Of a stretch of 64,000 nt of DNA, positions 36,018-45,318 are shown one piece after another. A program made the translations under genes and the position numbers. The notes under the pieces are model-generated. The model did not search any database. It was not told where the DNA came from and saw nothing but the letters and a program-made list of their open reading frames with translations. Each line of letters begins with the position of its first letter. Position 1 is the first letter of the stretch. The stretch is from an uncultured Litoreibacter sp. (GTDB taxonomy: Bacteria > Pseudomonadota > Alphaproteobacteria > Rhodobacterales > Rhodobacteraceae), in NCBI GenBank assembly GCA_947494645.1, contig CANLVO010000001.1, positions 2,046,001 to 2,110,000 of the forward strand. Direction: 5' to 3'.

Positions 36018-36728
36018 CTAAAGCGCAGGATCGCTTGCGACACGCACTAAACCGGTCAAAGCGCCAAGCGGTTCGATCTGCTGACCGTCAGCGTCGAAAT
36101 TCGACGGTGTTAACCAAGCGGCATAGGCTTCCTTCAAAGCAGGCCAATCGCGATCAATCGCGGCAAACCACGCGGTGTCGCGGTTACGACCCTTATAGAC
36201 CGTGGCCTGCCGAAACACGCCTTCATAGCTAAGTCCAAATCGTTGCGCCGCCCGGCGCGAAGCCATGTTGAGCGCGTCACATTTCCATTCAAACCGCCTG
36301 TAGCCCGCCTCGAAAGCCCAGGACATCAACAGAAAAATGGCCTCCGTCGAGGCCGCGCTGCGCTGCAGCTCAGGCGCGATATTAATATGCCCTACCTCAA
36401 TCGAACCCGCCTCAGGCGCGATCCGCAGGTAGCTGGCGACACCGCCGCAATGACCTGTATCATTGCTGCGAATGGCCCAGAAAAGCGGGTCCGTTCCGGA
36501 CGCGACCTCTCGCACCCAGCGATAGTAACTTGGTGCAGAAGGGAAAGGACCGTATGGCAGATAGTCCCAGATCGTGTCATCCACGCTATTCGCACGATGC
36601 AAATCCGCCGCATGCAAATCCGCGTCAAGTGCTTCAAGGCAAACGAAATTACCCTTGAGCGGGGTCATGTCGGGACGCCGTGGCGGTGTCCAATCCGGTA
36701 GAGTATCCCCAAACTGTTTCGCGCCCAT
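36018..36728 (-). CDS. GNAT family N-acetyltransferase (RimJ/RimL-like)
   Basis: A 236-residue acetyltransferase. The RimJ/RimL-type sequence has FPSAPSYYRWVREVASGTDP, IEVGHINIAPELQRSAASTEA and RRFEWKCDALNMASRRAAQR, with RFGLSYEGVFRQATVYKGR. Homologues act on N-terminal or small-molecule amines. The ATG at 36728 starts the family-like region (GAKQFGDTLPDW); 55 upstream in-frame residues are not. Convergent with the response regulator gene. Confidence 0.85.
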   Translation of the reverse strand: MGAKQFGDTLPDWTPPRRPDMTPLKGNFVCLEALDADLHAADLHRANSVDDTIWDYLPYGPFPSAPSYYRWVREVASGTDPLFWAIRSNDTGHCGGVASYLRIAPEAGSIEVGHINIAPELQRSAASTEAIFLLMSWAFEAGYRRFEWKCDALNMASRRAAQRFGLSYEGVFRQATVYKGRNRDTAWFAAIDRDWPALKEAYAAWLTPSNFDADGQQIEPLGALTGLVRVASDPAL

Positions 36729-36916
36729 CTCTGCCCCTCTTGCCGTTACGGCACCTATCCACCCCAAAATCGGCGGTTTCCGCTTCAAAATGTCCGTGAA
36801 ATCACCCCTAGTCGAGCGCGAAATTGACGCATTCTTGCCCAGTTTCCTCTGCAACACTGGACGCAGACCAAGTAACGGGAATGTGCTCAACAAACTTCTG
36901 GGCGGAGAAATTAAAA

Positions 36917-37105
36917 ATGAAAAAAGCTATTTTGACCTTTTTGGCCCAAGAAGATGGGGCAACTGTCGTAGACATGACCATGCTGATGGCCGCCCTTGTT
37001 GGGTTGTGCATCGCAGTGACCACTTTGGTCACCAACGGTATGAGCGATCTGTCCGGTGAGCTACAAGACACCGTCATTGCACAGGATGCAGGCCCCGCTT
37101 GGTAA
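36917..37105 (+). CDS. Flp-type pilin-like protein
   Basis: A 62-residue type IVb pilin-like protein. After a short Lys-rich leader comes FLAQEDGATVVDMTMLMAAL followed by VGLCIAVTTLV, the Gly-Ala cleavage site and hydrophobic spine of Flp pilins. A short polar end follows (SDLSGELQDTVIAQ). Tight-adherence assembly genes are not in this window, so it may be processed and assembled by a cluster elsewhere. GGAG stands 10 bases before the ATG. Confidence 0.75.
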   Translation: MKKAILTFLAQEDGATVVDMTMLMAALVGLCIAVTTLVTNGMSDLSGELQDTVIAQDAGPAW

Positions 37106-37147
37106 CCAGCGGCGTCTGACCGGACGCAAGCACCCCCCTGCAAGATC

Positions 37148-37181
37148 AAAAAAGCCCGCCCCTTTGTGCAAGAGGCGGGCT
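37148..37181 (-). terminator. Rho-independent terminator of aspS
   Basis: Stem AGCCCGCC (37153-37160) and GGCGGGCT (37174-37181). On the minus strand the stem is followed by six T, 24 bases after the aspS stop codon. On the plus strand no T tract follows, so it mainly serves aspS. Confidence 0.88.
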
Positions 37182-37204
37182 CGATCTATTCTAAGACCAA
37201 GGTC

Positions 37205-38980
37205 TTAGTCTTGCGGGATCACGCGCAAGCCCAATTCCATCAGCTGATCAGGAAGAGGCTCCGACGGTGCCGCCATCATCAAGTCTTCGGCCCGCTGGTT
37301 CATCGGGAACAGGATAACTTCACGGATATTGGCCTCATCAGCCAGCAACATCACGATGCGATCAATACCGGCCGCGCAGCCGCCGTGGGGCGGCGCACCG
37401 TATTTGAACGCGTTCACCATACCACCAAACCGCTTGCGCACCTCGTCTTCGCCATATCCTGCCAGCTCAAACGCCTTGAACATGATCTCAGGCTTATGGT
37501 TCCGGATCGCGCCTGAAATCAGCTCATAGCCGTTACACGCCAAATCATATTGATACCCCAGCGCATCCAGTGGATCGCCCTCAAGCGCGGCCATCCCACC
37601 TTGTGGCATCGAAAACGGGTTATGCGAGAAGTCGATCTTGCCGGTTTCCTCATCCGCCTCATACATCGGGAAATCCACGATCCAGGCAAAAGCAAAGCGA
37701 TCTTCGTCGATCAACTTCAGCTCCGTGCCGATCTCGGTGCGCGCGCGCCCTGCGACCCCTTCAAAGGAGGACGGCTTGCCGCCGAGGAAAAACGCCGCAT
37801 CGCCGACCTCAAGACCAAGCTGCTGACGGATCGCTTCCGTGCGCTCCGGTCCAATGTTCTTGGCCAAAGGCCCTGCGGCCTCCATCCCTTCGCCCTGATC
37901 GCGCCAGAAAATGTAACCCATCCCCGGCAGACCTTGCTTTTGCGCAAAAGCGTTCATCCGGTCGCAGAACTTGCGCGACCCGCCGCCCGGCGCCGGGATG
38001 GCGCGAATTTCAGTGCCGTCCTGCTCCAGAATTTTCGCAAAGATTGCAAAGCCTGAGCCCGCAAAATGCTCGGACACCACCTGCATCTTGATCGGGTTGC
38101 GCAGGTCGGGCTTGTCAGTGCCATACCACAACGCCGCGTCCTTATAGGAGATCTGTTCCCACGTTTCATCGACTTTCCGACCGCCACCGAACTCCTCGAA
38201 AATACCGCCAATCACAGGCTGGATCGTATCAAACACGTCCTGCTGCGTGACAAAGCTCATCTCAAGATCAAGCTGGTAGAAGTCAGTGGGGGAGCGGTCC
38301 GCCCGCGGGTCTTCATCCCGGAAACACGGCGCGATCTGGAAATATTTGTCGAAGCCCGACACCATCAACAGCTGCTTGAATTGCTGCGGCGCTTGCGGCA
38401 GCGCGTAGAATTTGCCCGGATGCAGCCGCGACGGCACCAGAAAATCGCGTGCGCCTTCAGGGCTGGAGGCGGTGATAATCGGCGTCTGATACTCGCGGAA
38501 CTCCTGATCCCACATCCGTTTGCGAATGGAGGCCACCACGTCGGAGCGCAGCTTCATGTTCTTCTGCATCGCTTCCCGTCTCAGGTCGAGGAAGCGGTAT
38601 TTCAGCCGGGTTTCTTCGGGGTATTCCTGATCGCCAAACACGATCAATGGCAGCTCGTCTGCCTTGCCCAGAACCTCGAGGTCGCGCACGAACACTTCGA
38701 TCTCGCCTGTAGGGATCTTGTCGTTAACCAGTTCCGCGTCGCGGGCTTTCACGGTGCCGTCGATGCGGATGCACCACTCCGAGCGCACCGCCTCCATCTG
38801 CGTGAACACGGGACTGTCCGGGTCGCACAAAAGCTGGGTCACGCCATAGTGGTCCCGCAGGTCGATGAACAGCACGCCGCCATGGTCGCGCACCCGGTGG
38901 ACCCAGCCCGACAGGCGCACGGTATCGCCCACATTCGATTTGTTCAGCCCGGCACAGGAATGGCTACGGAACTCATGCAT
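37205..38980 (-). CDS. aspS: aspartate--tRNA ligase
   Basis: A 591-residue class II synthetase. The anticodon-binding OB domain ([20 protein letters not shown]) is followed by motif 2 ([20 protein letters not shown]), the bacterial insertion domain in the middle, and motif 3 ([14 protein letters not shown]). The ATG at 38980 begins [12 protein letters not shown], the family's usual opening; 15 further in-frame codons exist upstream. The organism may use it to charge tRNA-Asn as well, but sequence alone does not decide. Ends in the terminator at 37148. Confidence 0.95.
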   Translation of the reverse strand: MHEFRSHSCAGLNKSNVGDTVRLSGWVHRVRDHGGVLFIDLRDHYGVTQLLCDPDSPVFTQMEAVRSEWCIRIDGTVKARDAELVNDKIPTGEIEVFVRDLEVLGKADELPLIVFGDQEYPEETRLKYRFLDLRREAMQKNMKLRSDVVASIRKRMWDQEFREYQTPIITASSPEGARDFLVPSRLHPGKFYALPQAPQQFKQLLMVSGFDKYFQIAPCFRDEDPRADRSPTDFYQLDLEMSFVTQQDVFDTIQPVIGGIFEEFGGGRKVDETWEQISYKDAALWYGTDKPDLRNPIKMQVVSEHFAGSGFAIFAKILEQDGTEIRAIPAPGGGSRKFCDRMNAFAQKQGLPGMGYIFWRDQGEGMEAAGPLAKNIGPERTEAIRQQLGLEVGDAAFFLGGKPSSFEGVAGRARTEIGTELKLIDEDRFAFAWIVDFPMYEADEETGKIDFSHNPFSMPQGGMAALEGDPLDALGYQYDLACNGYELISGAIRNHKPEIMFKAFELAGYGEDEVRKRFGGMVNAFKYGAPPHGGCAAGIDRIVMLLADEANIREVILFPMNQRAEDLMMAAPSEPLPDQLMELGLRVIPQD

Positions 38981-39140
38981 GCTATCAACCCTTTTGGCGG
39001 CAAATTCTGTCGGGTCGATACACATGTGCTGACGCGGGAAGTCAAGCCGTACTCACCTTTGCGCGAATATATGCTGGCCCACTTGCCGAGAAACTTGATC
39101 TGCTGAAAGTTTCGGGGAACCATGCTTCGGGGGGTATGCA

Positions 39141-40346
39141 ATGCTGGCGAATATTCTTGTTAAGGTCCTGGACCGCTTCTTCTCTTTCGGCGCGTTGGAG
39201 ATCACCTTCGCCGACGGGGCCGTACACCGTTTCGGTGAGCCTGACATCGAGCCCTTCCGCGTCCGCTTCACCGACGCCGCATTGATCCGCGAGTTTCTGT
39301 TCAACGCTGACATGGCATTGGGCGAAGGTTATGTCGACGGCCGCATTCTTCTGCAAAACGACGATCTTGAGGGGTTCATGGACCTGATCTTGCGCAACCG
39401 CGCCAACGCGCAGGGCCACTATTTCATGAAGCTGCGCACCATTCGTCATATCTTTCGGCGCCTGTGGTTGCGCAACCCGATCGGGAAGGCCCAGAAAAAC
39501 GTCGCCCATCACTACGACCTTCAAGCCGACCTGTATGATCTGTTTCTGGACGATGACAAACAATATTCCTGCGCCTACTTCGAATACCCTGAACAGTCGC
39601 TGGAAGACGCTCAAACCGCCAAAAAACGCCATATCGCCCGCAAGCTATGCCTGACGCCCGGCATGCGCGTCCTCGATATTGGCTGCGGTTGGGGCGGTAT
39701 GGCGATCACATTGGCCAAGGAATACGGCGCACAGGTTGTGGGCGTGACCCTGTCGGTCGAGCAGCACAAAATCGCAACCGACCGGGTCAAAGCGGCAGGG
39801 TTGGAGGACAAGGTCGATATTCGCTTGCAAGATTACCGCCACGTCACCGAAAGCTTCGACCGCGTTGTTTCTGTGGGCATGTTCGAGCACGTAGGCCCCG
39901 CGCATTACCGCGAATATTTCGAGCATATTGACCGGATACTGTCACCAGACGGGGTCGCGTTGATCCACACCATTGGCGATACTGGTCTGCCACATCTGAC
40001 CTCCACCTGGATCACCAAATACATTTTCCCCGGCGGCCACATCCCGTCGCTCACCGAATTCATGGCTGATATCGAGCGCACAGAGCTGGGTATGACCGAT
40101 CTTGAAGTCTTGAGGCTGCACTACGCAGAAACCCTGCTCCATTGGAAAAACCGTTTCATGGCCAACCGGGACAAGGCCGAGGCGCTCTATGACGCCCGCT
40201 TCGTGCGGATGTGGCGCTATTACCTTTTGGCCTGCGAACTGACCTTCAGACACGATGATCAAGTCGTGTTCCAGTTGCAGCTGTCGCGACGCAAGGAAAG
40301 CGTGCCAATCACGCGAGATTATTTATACGCGCAGGAGCCATCTTGA
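39141..40346 (+). CDS. cyclopropane-fatty-acyl-phospholipid synthase family protein (first copy)
   Basis: A 401-residue SAM-dependent lipid methyltransferase. The N-terminal domain (residues 1 to about 110) precedes NVAHHYDLQADLYDLFLDDD, the SAM loop VLDIGCGWGGMAITLAKEYG and the conserved FIFPGG-type segment (TKYIFPGGHIPS). Such enzymes methylenate unsaturated acyl chains of membrane phospholipids. A paralogue follows 185 bases downstream in the same direction. The two share the motif order throughout but differ in length and detail. Confidence 0.9.
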   Translation: MLANILVKVLDRFFSFGALEITFADGAVHRFGEPDIEPFRVRFTDAALIREFLFNADMALGEGYVDGRILLQNDDLEGFMDLILRNRANAQGHYFMKLRTIRHIFRRLWLRNPIGKAQKNVAHHYDLQADLYDLFLDDDKQYSCAYFEYPEQSLEDAQTAKKRHIARKLCLTPGMRVLDIGCGWGGMAITLAKEYGAQVVGVTLSVEQHKIATDRVKAAGLEDKVDIRLQDYRHVTESFDRVVSVGMFEHVGPAHYREYFEHIDRILSPDGVALIHTIGDTGLPHLTSTWITKYIFPGGHIPSLTEFMADIERTELGMTDLEVLRLHYAETLLHWKNRFMANRDKAEALYDARFVRMWRYYLLACELTFRHDDQVVFQLQLSRRKESVPITRDYLYAQEPS

Positions 40347-40530
40347 TATTGTGATCACCCAGCCCAATCGATCGCATTGACGCGGGATAGAAAACAGCGC
40401 AGACAGCTTTTTCTTAAAAAAGTCTTTGGTTAACGAATTTTGAACTTCCGCCGGTTCGCGCATGCATGCTGGATGGGTTTTGCACATGAATGCCCGCTAA
40501 ATTAACACGGGTAAAAGACAAGAGACGCCT

Positions 40531-41784
40531 ATGTGGGACCGAATATTTGTGGCGATGGTCCGCCACCTTCTCAAGAAAGGCGACCTCACGCTCCGCATGC
40601 CTTCGGGGGAAGTGATCCACGCTGGCGATGGCAGCGCCCCTTCGGTGAGCGTAACGCTGAATGATGCGACGCTGCCCCGCAAACTGATCCTGAATCCAGA
40701 GCTTGCCATGGGCGAGGCCTATATGGACGAGCGGCTGACAATTGACGGCGACAACGTGCGCGGCTTCCTGACGCTGATCGTGCGCAATTTCCAGCAGGGC
40801 AACCTGCCATTGAGCCAGAAGATCGCTCGCGCGGTGCGGATCTCCAAACGCAAATGGGATCAGTACATCCCGCTCAAGACTGCCAAGTCGAATGCGGAGC
40901 ATCACTACGACATCTCGACGCCCTTCTATTACCTCTTTCTTGACGAGGATAAGCAGTACACTTGCTCCTACTTTAAGGACCCGTCCTACACCCTTGAAGA
41001 AGCCCAGATTGCCAAGAAGAAGCACATTGCCGGCAAGCTGCTGATCAAGCCTGGCATGAAAGTGCTAGATATCGGGTCCGGCTGGGGCGGATTGGCGATC
41101 ACATTGGCCAAGGAATATGGCGCACAAGTTGTGGGCGTCACCCTGTCTGACGAACAGCGCAAGGCCGCGACGCTCAGAGCCGAAGAGGCAGGCGTCTCCC
41201 ATCTCGTCGAATTTCGCCTGCAAGACTATCGCCACGTGACCGAGCAGTTCGACCGCATTGTGTCCGTGGGCATGCTGGAGCATGTGGGTGAACCGCAGTA
41301 CCCCACGTATTTCAAGCAGATAGAGAAGAACCTTAAAGAAGACGGGGTGGCGCTGATCCACTTCATCGGCCGCACCGGCCCGCCTGGCAACCTCAGCCCG
41401 TGGTTCCAAAAATATATCTTCCCGGGCGGCTACACCCCGGCATTGTCCGAAGTCGTAAAGGTTGTTGAGAAGACGTCGTTGGAAGCCGCCGATATCGAGG
41501 TCTGGCGCACGCATTATGACCGCACGCTCTATGAATGGTTGATCCGGTTCGAAGACCGCCTCGATGAGGTGCGCGAGATGGGCTACGACGAGCGCTTCAT
41601 CCGCATGTGGCGCTACTACCTGATCGCGTCTGAGCTGAGCCTGTCTGACATGCCGCATGTGCTCTACCATGTGCAGCTGCACAAACATCAGACCACAGTG
41701 CCAATCACCCGTGACTACCTTTATATCGAAGGCGCGCTTGAGCCGCATTCCAGCTTCCCGGAAGGCTTCGTTCCGCGAAAATAG
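40531..41784 (+). CDS. cyclopropane-fatty-acyl-phospholipid synthase family protein (second copy)
   Basis: A 417-residue paralogue of the preceding gene: NAEHHYDISTPFYYLFLDED, VLDIGSGWGGLAITLAKEYG and QKYIFPGGYTPALSEV. The C-terminus has about 15 extra residues. The 184-base gap in front holds a TTAA-7N-TGAA sequence at 40430-40444, close to the CtrA box. This suggests its own promoter rather than simple read-through; that is inference. Chemical product (cyclopropane, methyl branch or other) not resolved. Confidence 0.9.
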   Translation: MWDRIFVAMVRHLLKKGDLTLRMPSGEVIHAGDGSAPSVSVTLNDATLPRKLILNPELAMGEAYMDERLTIDGDNVRGFLTLIVRNFQQGNLPLSQKIARAVRISKRKWDQYIPLKTAKSNAEHHYDISTPFYYLFLDEDKQYTCSYFKDPSYTLEEAQIAKKKHIAGKLLIKPGMKVLDIGSGWGGLAITLAKEYGAQVVGVTLSDEQRKAATLRAEEAGVSHLVEFRLQDYRHVTEQFDRIVSVGMLEHVGEPQYPTYFKQIEKNLKEDGVALIHFIGRTGPPGNLSPWFQKYIFPGGYTPALSEVVKVVEKTSLEAADIEVWRTHYDRTLYEWLIRFEDRLDEVREMGYDERFIRMWRYYLIASELSLSDMPHVLYHVQLHKHQTTVPITRDYLYIEGALEPHSSFPEGFVPRK

Positions 41785-41912
41785 CTCTGCTGCGGGGCTG
41801 CTCCATTTTTGCCGCACCCCGCACGGCTCAAAGCAACATCGGAACCTTGGATGTAGCCGGGCTGCACCCGGTCGCCTAAGTTCGCTCAAAAAACTGCGAG
41901 CAGGACCGAGAC

Positions 41913-43142
41913 ATGACCGAAAAACAACGCGCTTGGATCGTGGCCATTGTGCTTTGGGTTCTATTGTTGGTGCTGCTGCAAATCGGTCAGGCCAATGACT
42001 TCTTTGCCGTCTACCTCGCGGGCAAAGCTTTCTCGATGGGTGATTTCGCCAGCGTGTACGGCCCGCCGACAGAAATGTTCAGCCTCGACGCCCCTGCTGC
42101 CTGGTCGGCGATCGTAGACGATCTGGGGATCAACCCGGACATGACGCTTTACCCCTATATTTACCCGCCGATATGGGCAGCTCTCTCCGCCGTGACCTTG
42201 TCGCAGATTGACCCCGACGTCCTTCTGCCTTTCGTCAGTGGGATCAACATCGCCATGTTCATCGGCATGGTCGCTCTTGCATGGCGCGTCACACGCACGC
42301 AGCAGCCCATGTCTATCTGGCTGCTGGTTGGCGTGTTGTTTCTGGCAAGCAGCACATTTGGCTTCGTGCCTATTCGGCAGGGCCAATGGCAAATCCTGAC
42401 CTCCTTCCTGATCATACTGTCCCTCGAACGCGCCCGTGCAGGGGCACATCATCAGGCAGGTATCGCGCTGGCCTTTGCCACCTCGATCAAGCTTTACCCA
42501 CTTCTTTTGCTGGTCCTCTGGCTGGCACGTCGCGACCAATGGCGCAACATCCCCGCCTTCGTCGTCACCCTTACGGCCATCGGCGTAGCCTCCGTCGTGA
42601 TGGCGGGCACTGATCTGAACATGCAATTCATCGACCGTATCACCACGATTTCCGGCAGCGTGCTCTACACATTGCTGAGCTATAATTTCACCGTGCTGCT
42701 GGACGGCTGGACCATCACCGGCAGCCCGGACGAGATCGGCGTGAAGCTCACCACCCCGTGGATCAGCGTGCTCAACAAAGTCCTGCTGCTGGCCTCGGCC
42801 GCCGTCGCATTCTGGGCCGCCCGCCGCGCCTCCCCCGATCAGTTTTACTGCGCCATTGTGCCGATCTGGCTGGTGGCCATGTCCTATTTCAGCCCGCTGA
42901 GCTGGAGCTACCATTTCATGACCGCCATGGCCTTCGCGCCGTTGCTGCTCCGTAGCCGGGCAGGCATCCTTGGCTATCTCGCCATCTTCGCGCTGACCTT
43001 CGTCGGCAGTGCGATCATTATCACGAGGATTGCTCCGACGGGCATGCTACTGGTCTGCACCGGATCGCTGTCTTTGTTGATATTGGTGGTGATGCTCTAC
43101 CTGCAGCGCTCTCAGAAGGGCCGCACCACATTGCCCGAGTAG
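41913..43142 (+). CDS. GT87-type membrane glycosyltransferase (first copy)
   Basis: A 409-residue polytopic protein with about ten membrane helices, of the DUF2029/GT87 family. The first periplasmic loop has FFAVYLAGKAF and the conserved LYPYIYPPIW; a later QGQWQILTSFLIILSLERA and FATSIKLYPLLLLVLW follow the family pattern. Related enzymes transfer mannose or arabinose from polyprenyl phosphate on the periplasmic side. A second member is encoded at 43926. Its 3' end overlaps the convergent CPBP gene by 31 bases. Confidence 0.88.
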   Translation: MTEKQRAWIVAIVLWVLLLVLLQIGQANDFFAVYLAGKAFSMGDFASVYGPPTEMFSLDAPAAWSAIVDDLGINPDMTLYPYIYPPIWAALSAVTLSQIDPDVLLPFVSGINIAMFIGMVALAWRVTRTQQPMSIWLLVGVLFLASSTFGFVPIRQGQWQILTSFLIILSLERARAGAHHQAGIALAFATSIKLYPLLLLVLWLARRDQWRNIPAFVVTLTAIGVASVVMAGTDLNMQFIDRITTISGSVLYTLLSYNFTVLLDGWTITGSPDEIGVKLTTPWISVLNKVLLLASAAVAFWAARRASPDQFYCAIVPIWLVAMSYFSPLSWSYHFMTAMAFAPLLLRSRAGILGYLAIFALTFVGSAIIITRIAPTGMLLVCTGSLSLLILVVMLYLQRSQKGRTTLPE

Positions 43143-43768
43143 AAATACGTCCCCATCCCAACCGCAAATAGCACCACGCCCGCAACGCTATGGGCCAACA
43201 CGGCCTCGGGGAAATTGCTGCGCCGCTCATAAGACCACGCAAACAACCAGCCGCCGACAAAGGTCATCGCGGCCACGACCCAGCTCCAGTACATCAGATG
43301 CGCCAGCGAGAAGACCGCCGCATTCACCCAAAGCCCCCAGCGCGGGAACAACGAGCCGTATCGGCGAAAAAACAGCGGGCGGAAGACCAGCTCCTGCGGC
43401 AGCGCCGAGACAAACGGGTAGAACAGTACAATGAGCCAGATGACCGGCCACCCCAGCGCCGTCCGTGGCGCGTCAGGCCCAAGCAGCTGAAACAAACGGT
43501 TCGGCTGCCAAATCGCCATGACGCCGTAGCTGACCACAAATGTCCCCATCGCCACGCCCAAGATCAGCAGCCAGGAAATGCGGTCCAACCCCTCGATCAA
43601 AGAGCCCCAGCGAAACCCTTCGGTCAGATACAAAAGTACCAGCCCCAGCCCGGTCAGCGTAAACAATGCCGGGAACACCATCGACGGCGGTAGCAGCACA
43701 GCAATGCCCACTGGCAATGCCAGAAAGAACACAAACCATTCCAGTTGAAGCTGAGTCCGGCGGGTCAC
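43112..43768 (-). CDS. CPBP family intramembrane protease-like protein
   Basis: About 218 residues with six or so membrane segments. The CPBP (CAAX/Abi) core is visible: ALPQELVFRPLFFRRYG, VNAAVFSLAHLMYWSW and EAVLAHSVAGVVLFA. The family motif EExxxR is present as QELVFR, so the first Glu is Gln. The start is unsure: GTG at 43768 (GGAG 13 bases upstream) opens just before the first helix, while an ATG at 43867 would add 33 residues with no family character. It is convergent with the first GT87 gene and divergent from the second. Confidence 0.78.
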   Translation of the reverse strand: MTRRTQLQLEWFVFFLALPVGIAVLLPPSMVFPALFTLTGLGLVLLYLTEGFRWGSLIEGLDRISWLLILGVAMGTFVVSYGVMAIWQPNRLFQLLGPDAPRTALGWPVIWLIVLFYPFVSALPQELVFRPLFFRRYGSLFPRWGLWVNAAVFSLAHLMYWSWVVAAMTFVGGWLFAWSYERRSNFPEAVLAHSVAGVVLFAVGMGTYFYSGNVVRPF

Positions 43769-43925
43769 GGTATGCAGAATTCTCCAGCTGTGCGGGCTTG
43801 CGCGTTGACAGGGAAGCGCCGTGCATGGCGCATTGCGCAAAAAGGCCTCGTTAGAGTTTTGTGACATAGCGCCCGCGCTGGTTACCGCAAGACCAAAATG
43901 TAGGGCTCAACAAGGCAGTATATCC

Positions 43926-45200
43926 ATGCAGAACGCCCTCACGCCGCAACGCGACCTGATCTTGACCCTCGCGGTGCTGGGGATTGCCGCATGGATGGCC
44001 TATCTCAGCTTCACGCCGATCTGGCCCCCCGATCTGTCTGCAATCTACTTCGCTGCGTGGTTCTACGCCGACGGCCAGCTGGATCAGGTCTATGCCGCAC
44101 CGGAGCACTTCTTTTCGGTCCCTGAGGCACCGGGCTGGCGTGCGCTGGCCGAGCAGTTGGGCCACCCAGACGCTGACATCCTGCCCTATCTATACCCACC
44201 CCTCTGGACGATGGTTCTGGCACCGCTCGCCAAAGCGCTGCCCCCCTTTGCCTTCTTCAAGCTGATCTTCGTGGTACAAATCATCGCCCTTGCGGCTTCG
44301 ATCCTGCTGGCCCGGCGTATCATGGCACCTACGAAGGTCCCGGCGGTGCTTTGGGCATTGTTCTGCGTGGCTATGTTGTTCTTTTCGACCATCGGGATCA
44401 CCACGCTGTATCACAACCAGCCGCAGATCTTCGTCTCTTTCCTTGTCCTCTTCAGCATCGAGCGGCTGCGCTATGGCGCGCCAATCTCGGCCGGCCTGCT
44501 TCTGGCTTTGGCCGCCGCACTGAAATTAACACCGCTGCTCTTCGTGCTTCTCTTCATCGCAGAGCGGCAATGGCGTGCCATAGCCGTCATGATCGCAGCG
44601 CTCGCAGTGTTCTGTCTGGTCAGCTGGGCCATGGTCCCAACCGAACTGCAAACCGTATTCTTCGAACGCCTTGCACAAGTGCAATCCGTCCTGCCGATGA
44701 TGCATATCAACTTCTCGCTGCAGTCGCTTCTGGGTTGGTTTATCGCAGGCGATCAATTGCAACAGCTCTTTGTCCATGAGGACGTCTTGGTCTGGGCAAA
44801 ACCCGGCTGGGTTAGCCCGACAGGCATGCTCATCATGTTTGCATGTCTGGCGTGGGTCTGGTGGGTGACCCGCAGGCTTGAGACGCCCGATCGCTACCGC
44901 ATCAACGTATTGGCACTTTTCGTACTGATCCATCTATGCGGCCCACTCAGCTGGGCACATTACTTCGCACCACTCATCCTGTTCCTGCCGGGTTTGGCGA
45001 CGCTTTTTTCAATTCCAACCGCCCTCGTCCTGATCGCAGCGTTTTCGTTGGCATGGACCTCAAACGTTCAAAGCTACCTCAAGGGATTGGGCTCGCTCAA
45101 TTTCTACACCGTACAGTGGAATGTCGCGGTGCTGGTTGCCTTCTTCCTCTGTCTGATGGCCGCCGCCCATAGCCGCAAACGGCTTCCCGCAGCGCTTTAG
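43926..45200 (+). CDS. GT87-type membrane glycosyltransferase (second copy)
   Basis: A 424-residue paralogue of 41913-43142 with the same plan: [64 protein letters not shown] and [20 protein letters not shown]. Likely a polyprenyl-phosphate-sugar-dependent transferase acting in the inner membrane. Start at 43926 is chosen because it opens the first hydrophobic segment; 35 more codons upstream would overlap the CPBP frame. No lipid carrier or other polysaccharide gene adjoins. Confidence 0.88.
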   Translation: MQNALTPQRDLILTLAVLGIAAWMAYLSFTPIWPPDLSAIYFAAWFYADGQLDQVYAAPEHFFSVPEAPGWRALAEQLGHPDADILPYLYPPLWTMVLAPLAKALPPFAFFKLIFVVQIIALAASILLARRIMAPTKVPAVLWALFCVAMLFFSTIGITTLYHNQPQIFVSFLVLFSIERLRYGAPISAGLLLALAAALKLTPLLFVLLFIAERQWRAIAVMIAALAVFCLVSWAMVPTELQTVFFERLAQVQSVLPMMHINFSLQSLLGWFIAGDQLQQLFVHEDVLVWAKPGWVSPTGMLIMFACLAWVWWVTRRLETPDRYRINVLALFVLIHLCGPLSWAHYFAPLILFLPGLATLFSIPTALVLIAAFSLAWTSNVQSYLKGLGSLNFYTVQWNVAVLVAFFLCLMAAAHSRKRLPAAL

Positions 45201-45318
45201 CTGCTTCGCACCTCATCGGGCCTTGCACCCCACCGGACGACTCCTTAAACCCCTGATAATTTGTGTGGCGCGGCGCTTTCGCTGCGCCAGGATTTGCGCG
45301 AACTTGGGGACTGGGATC

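Noticed and set aside
41785-41830. stem TGCGGGG/CCCCGCA after the second CFA-synthase gene as terminator
   Set aside because: The loop is 19 bases long and no T tract follows the second arm.
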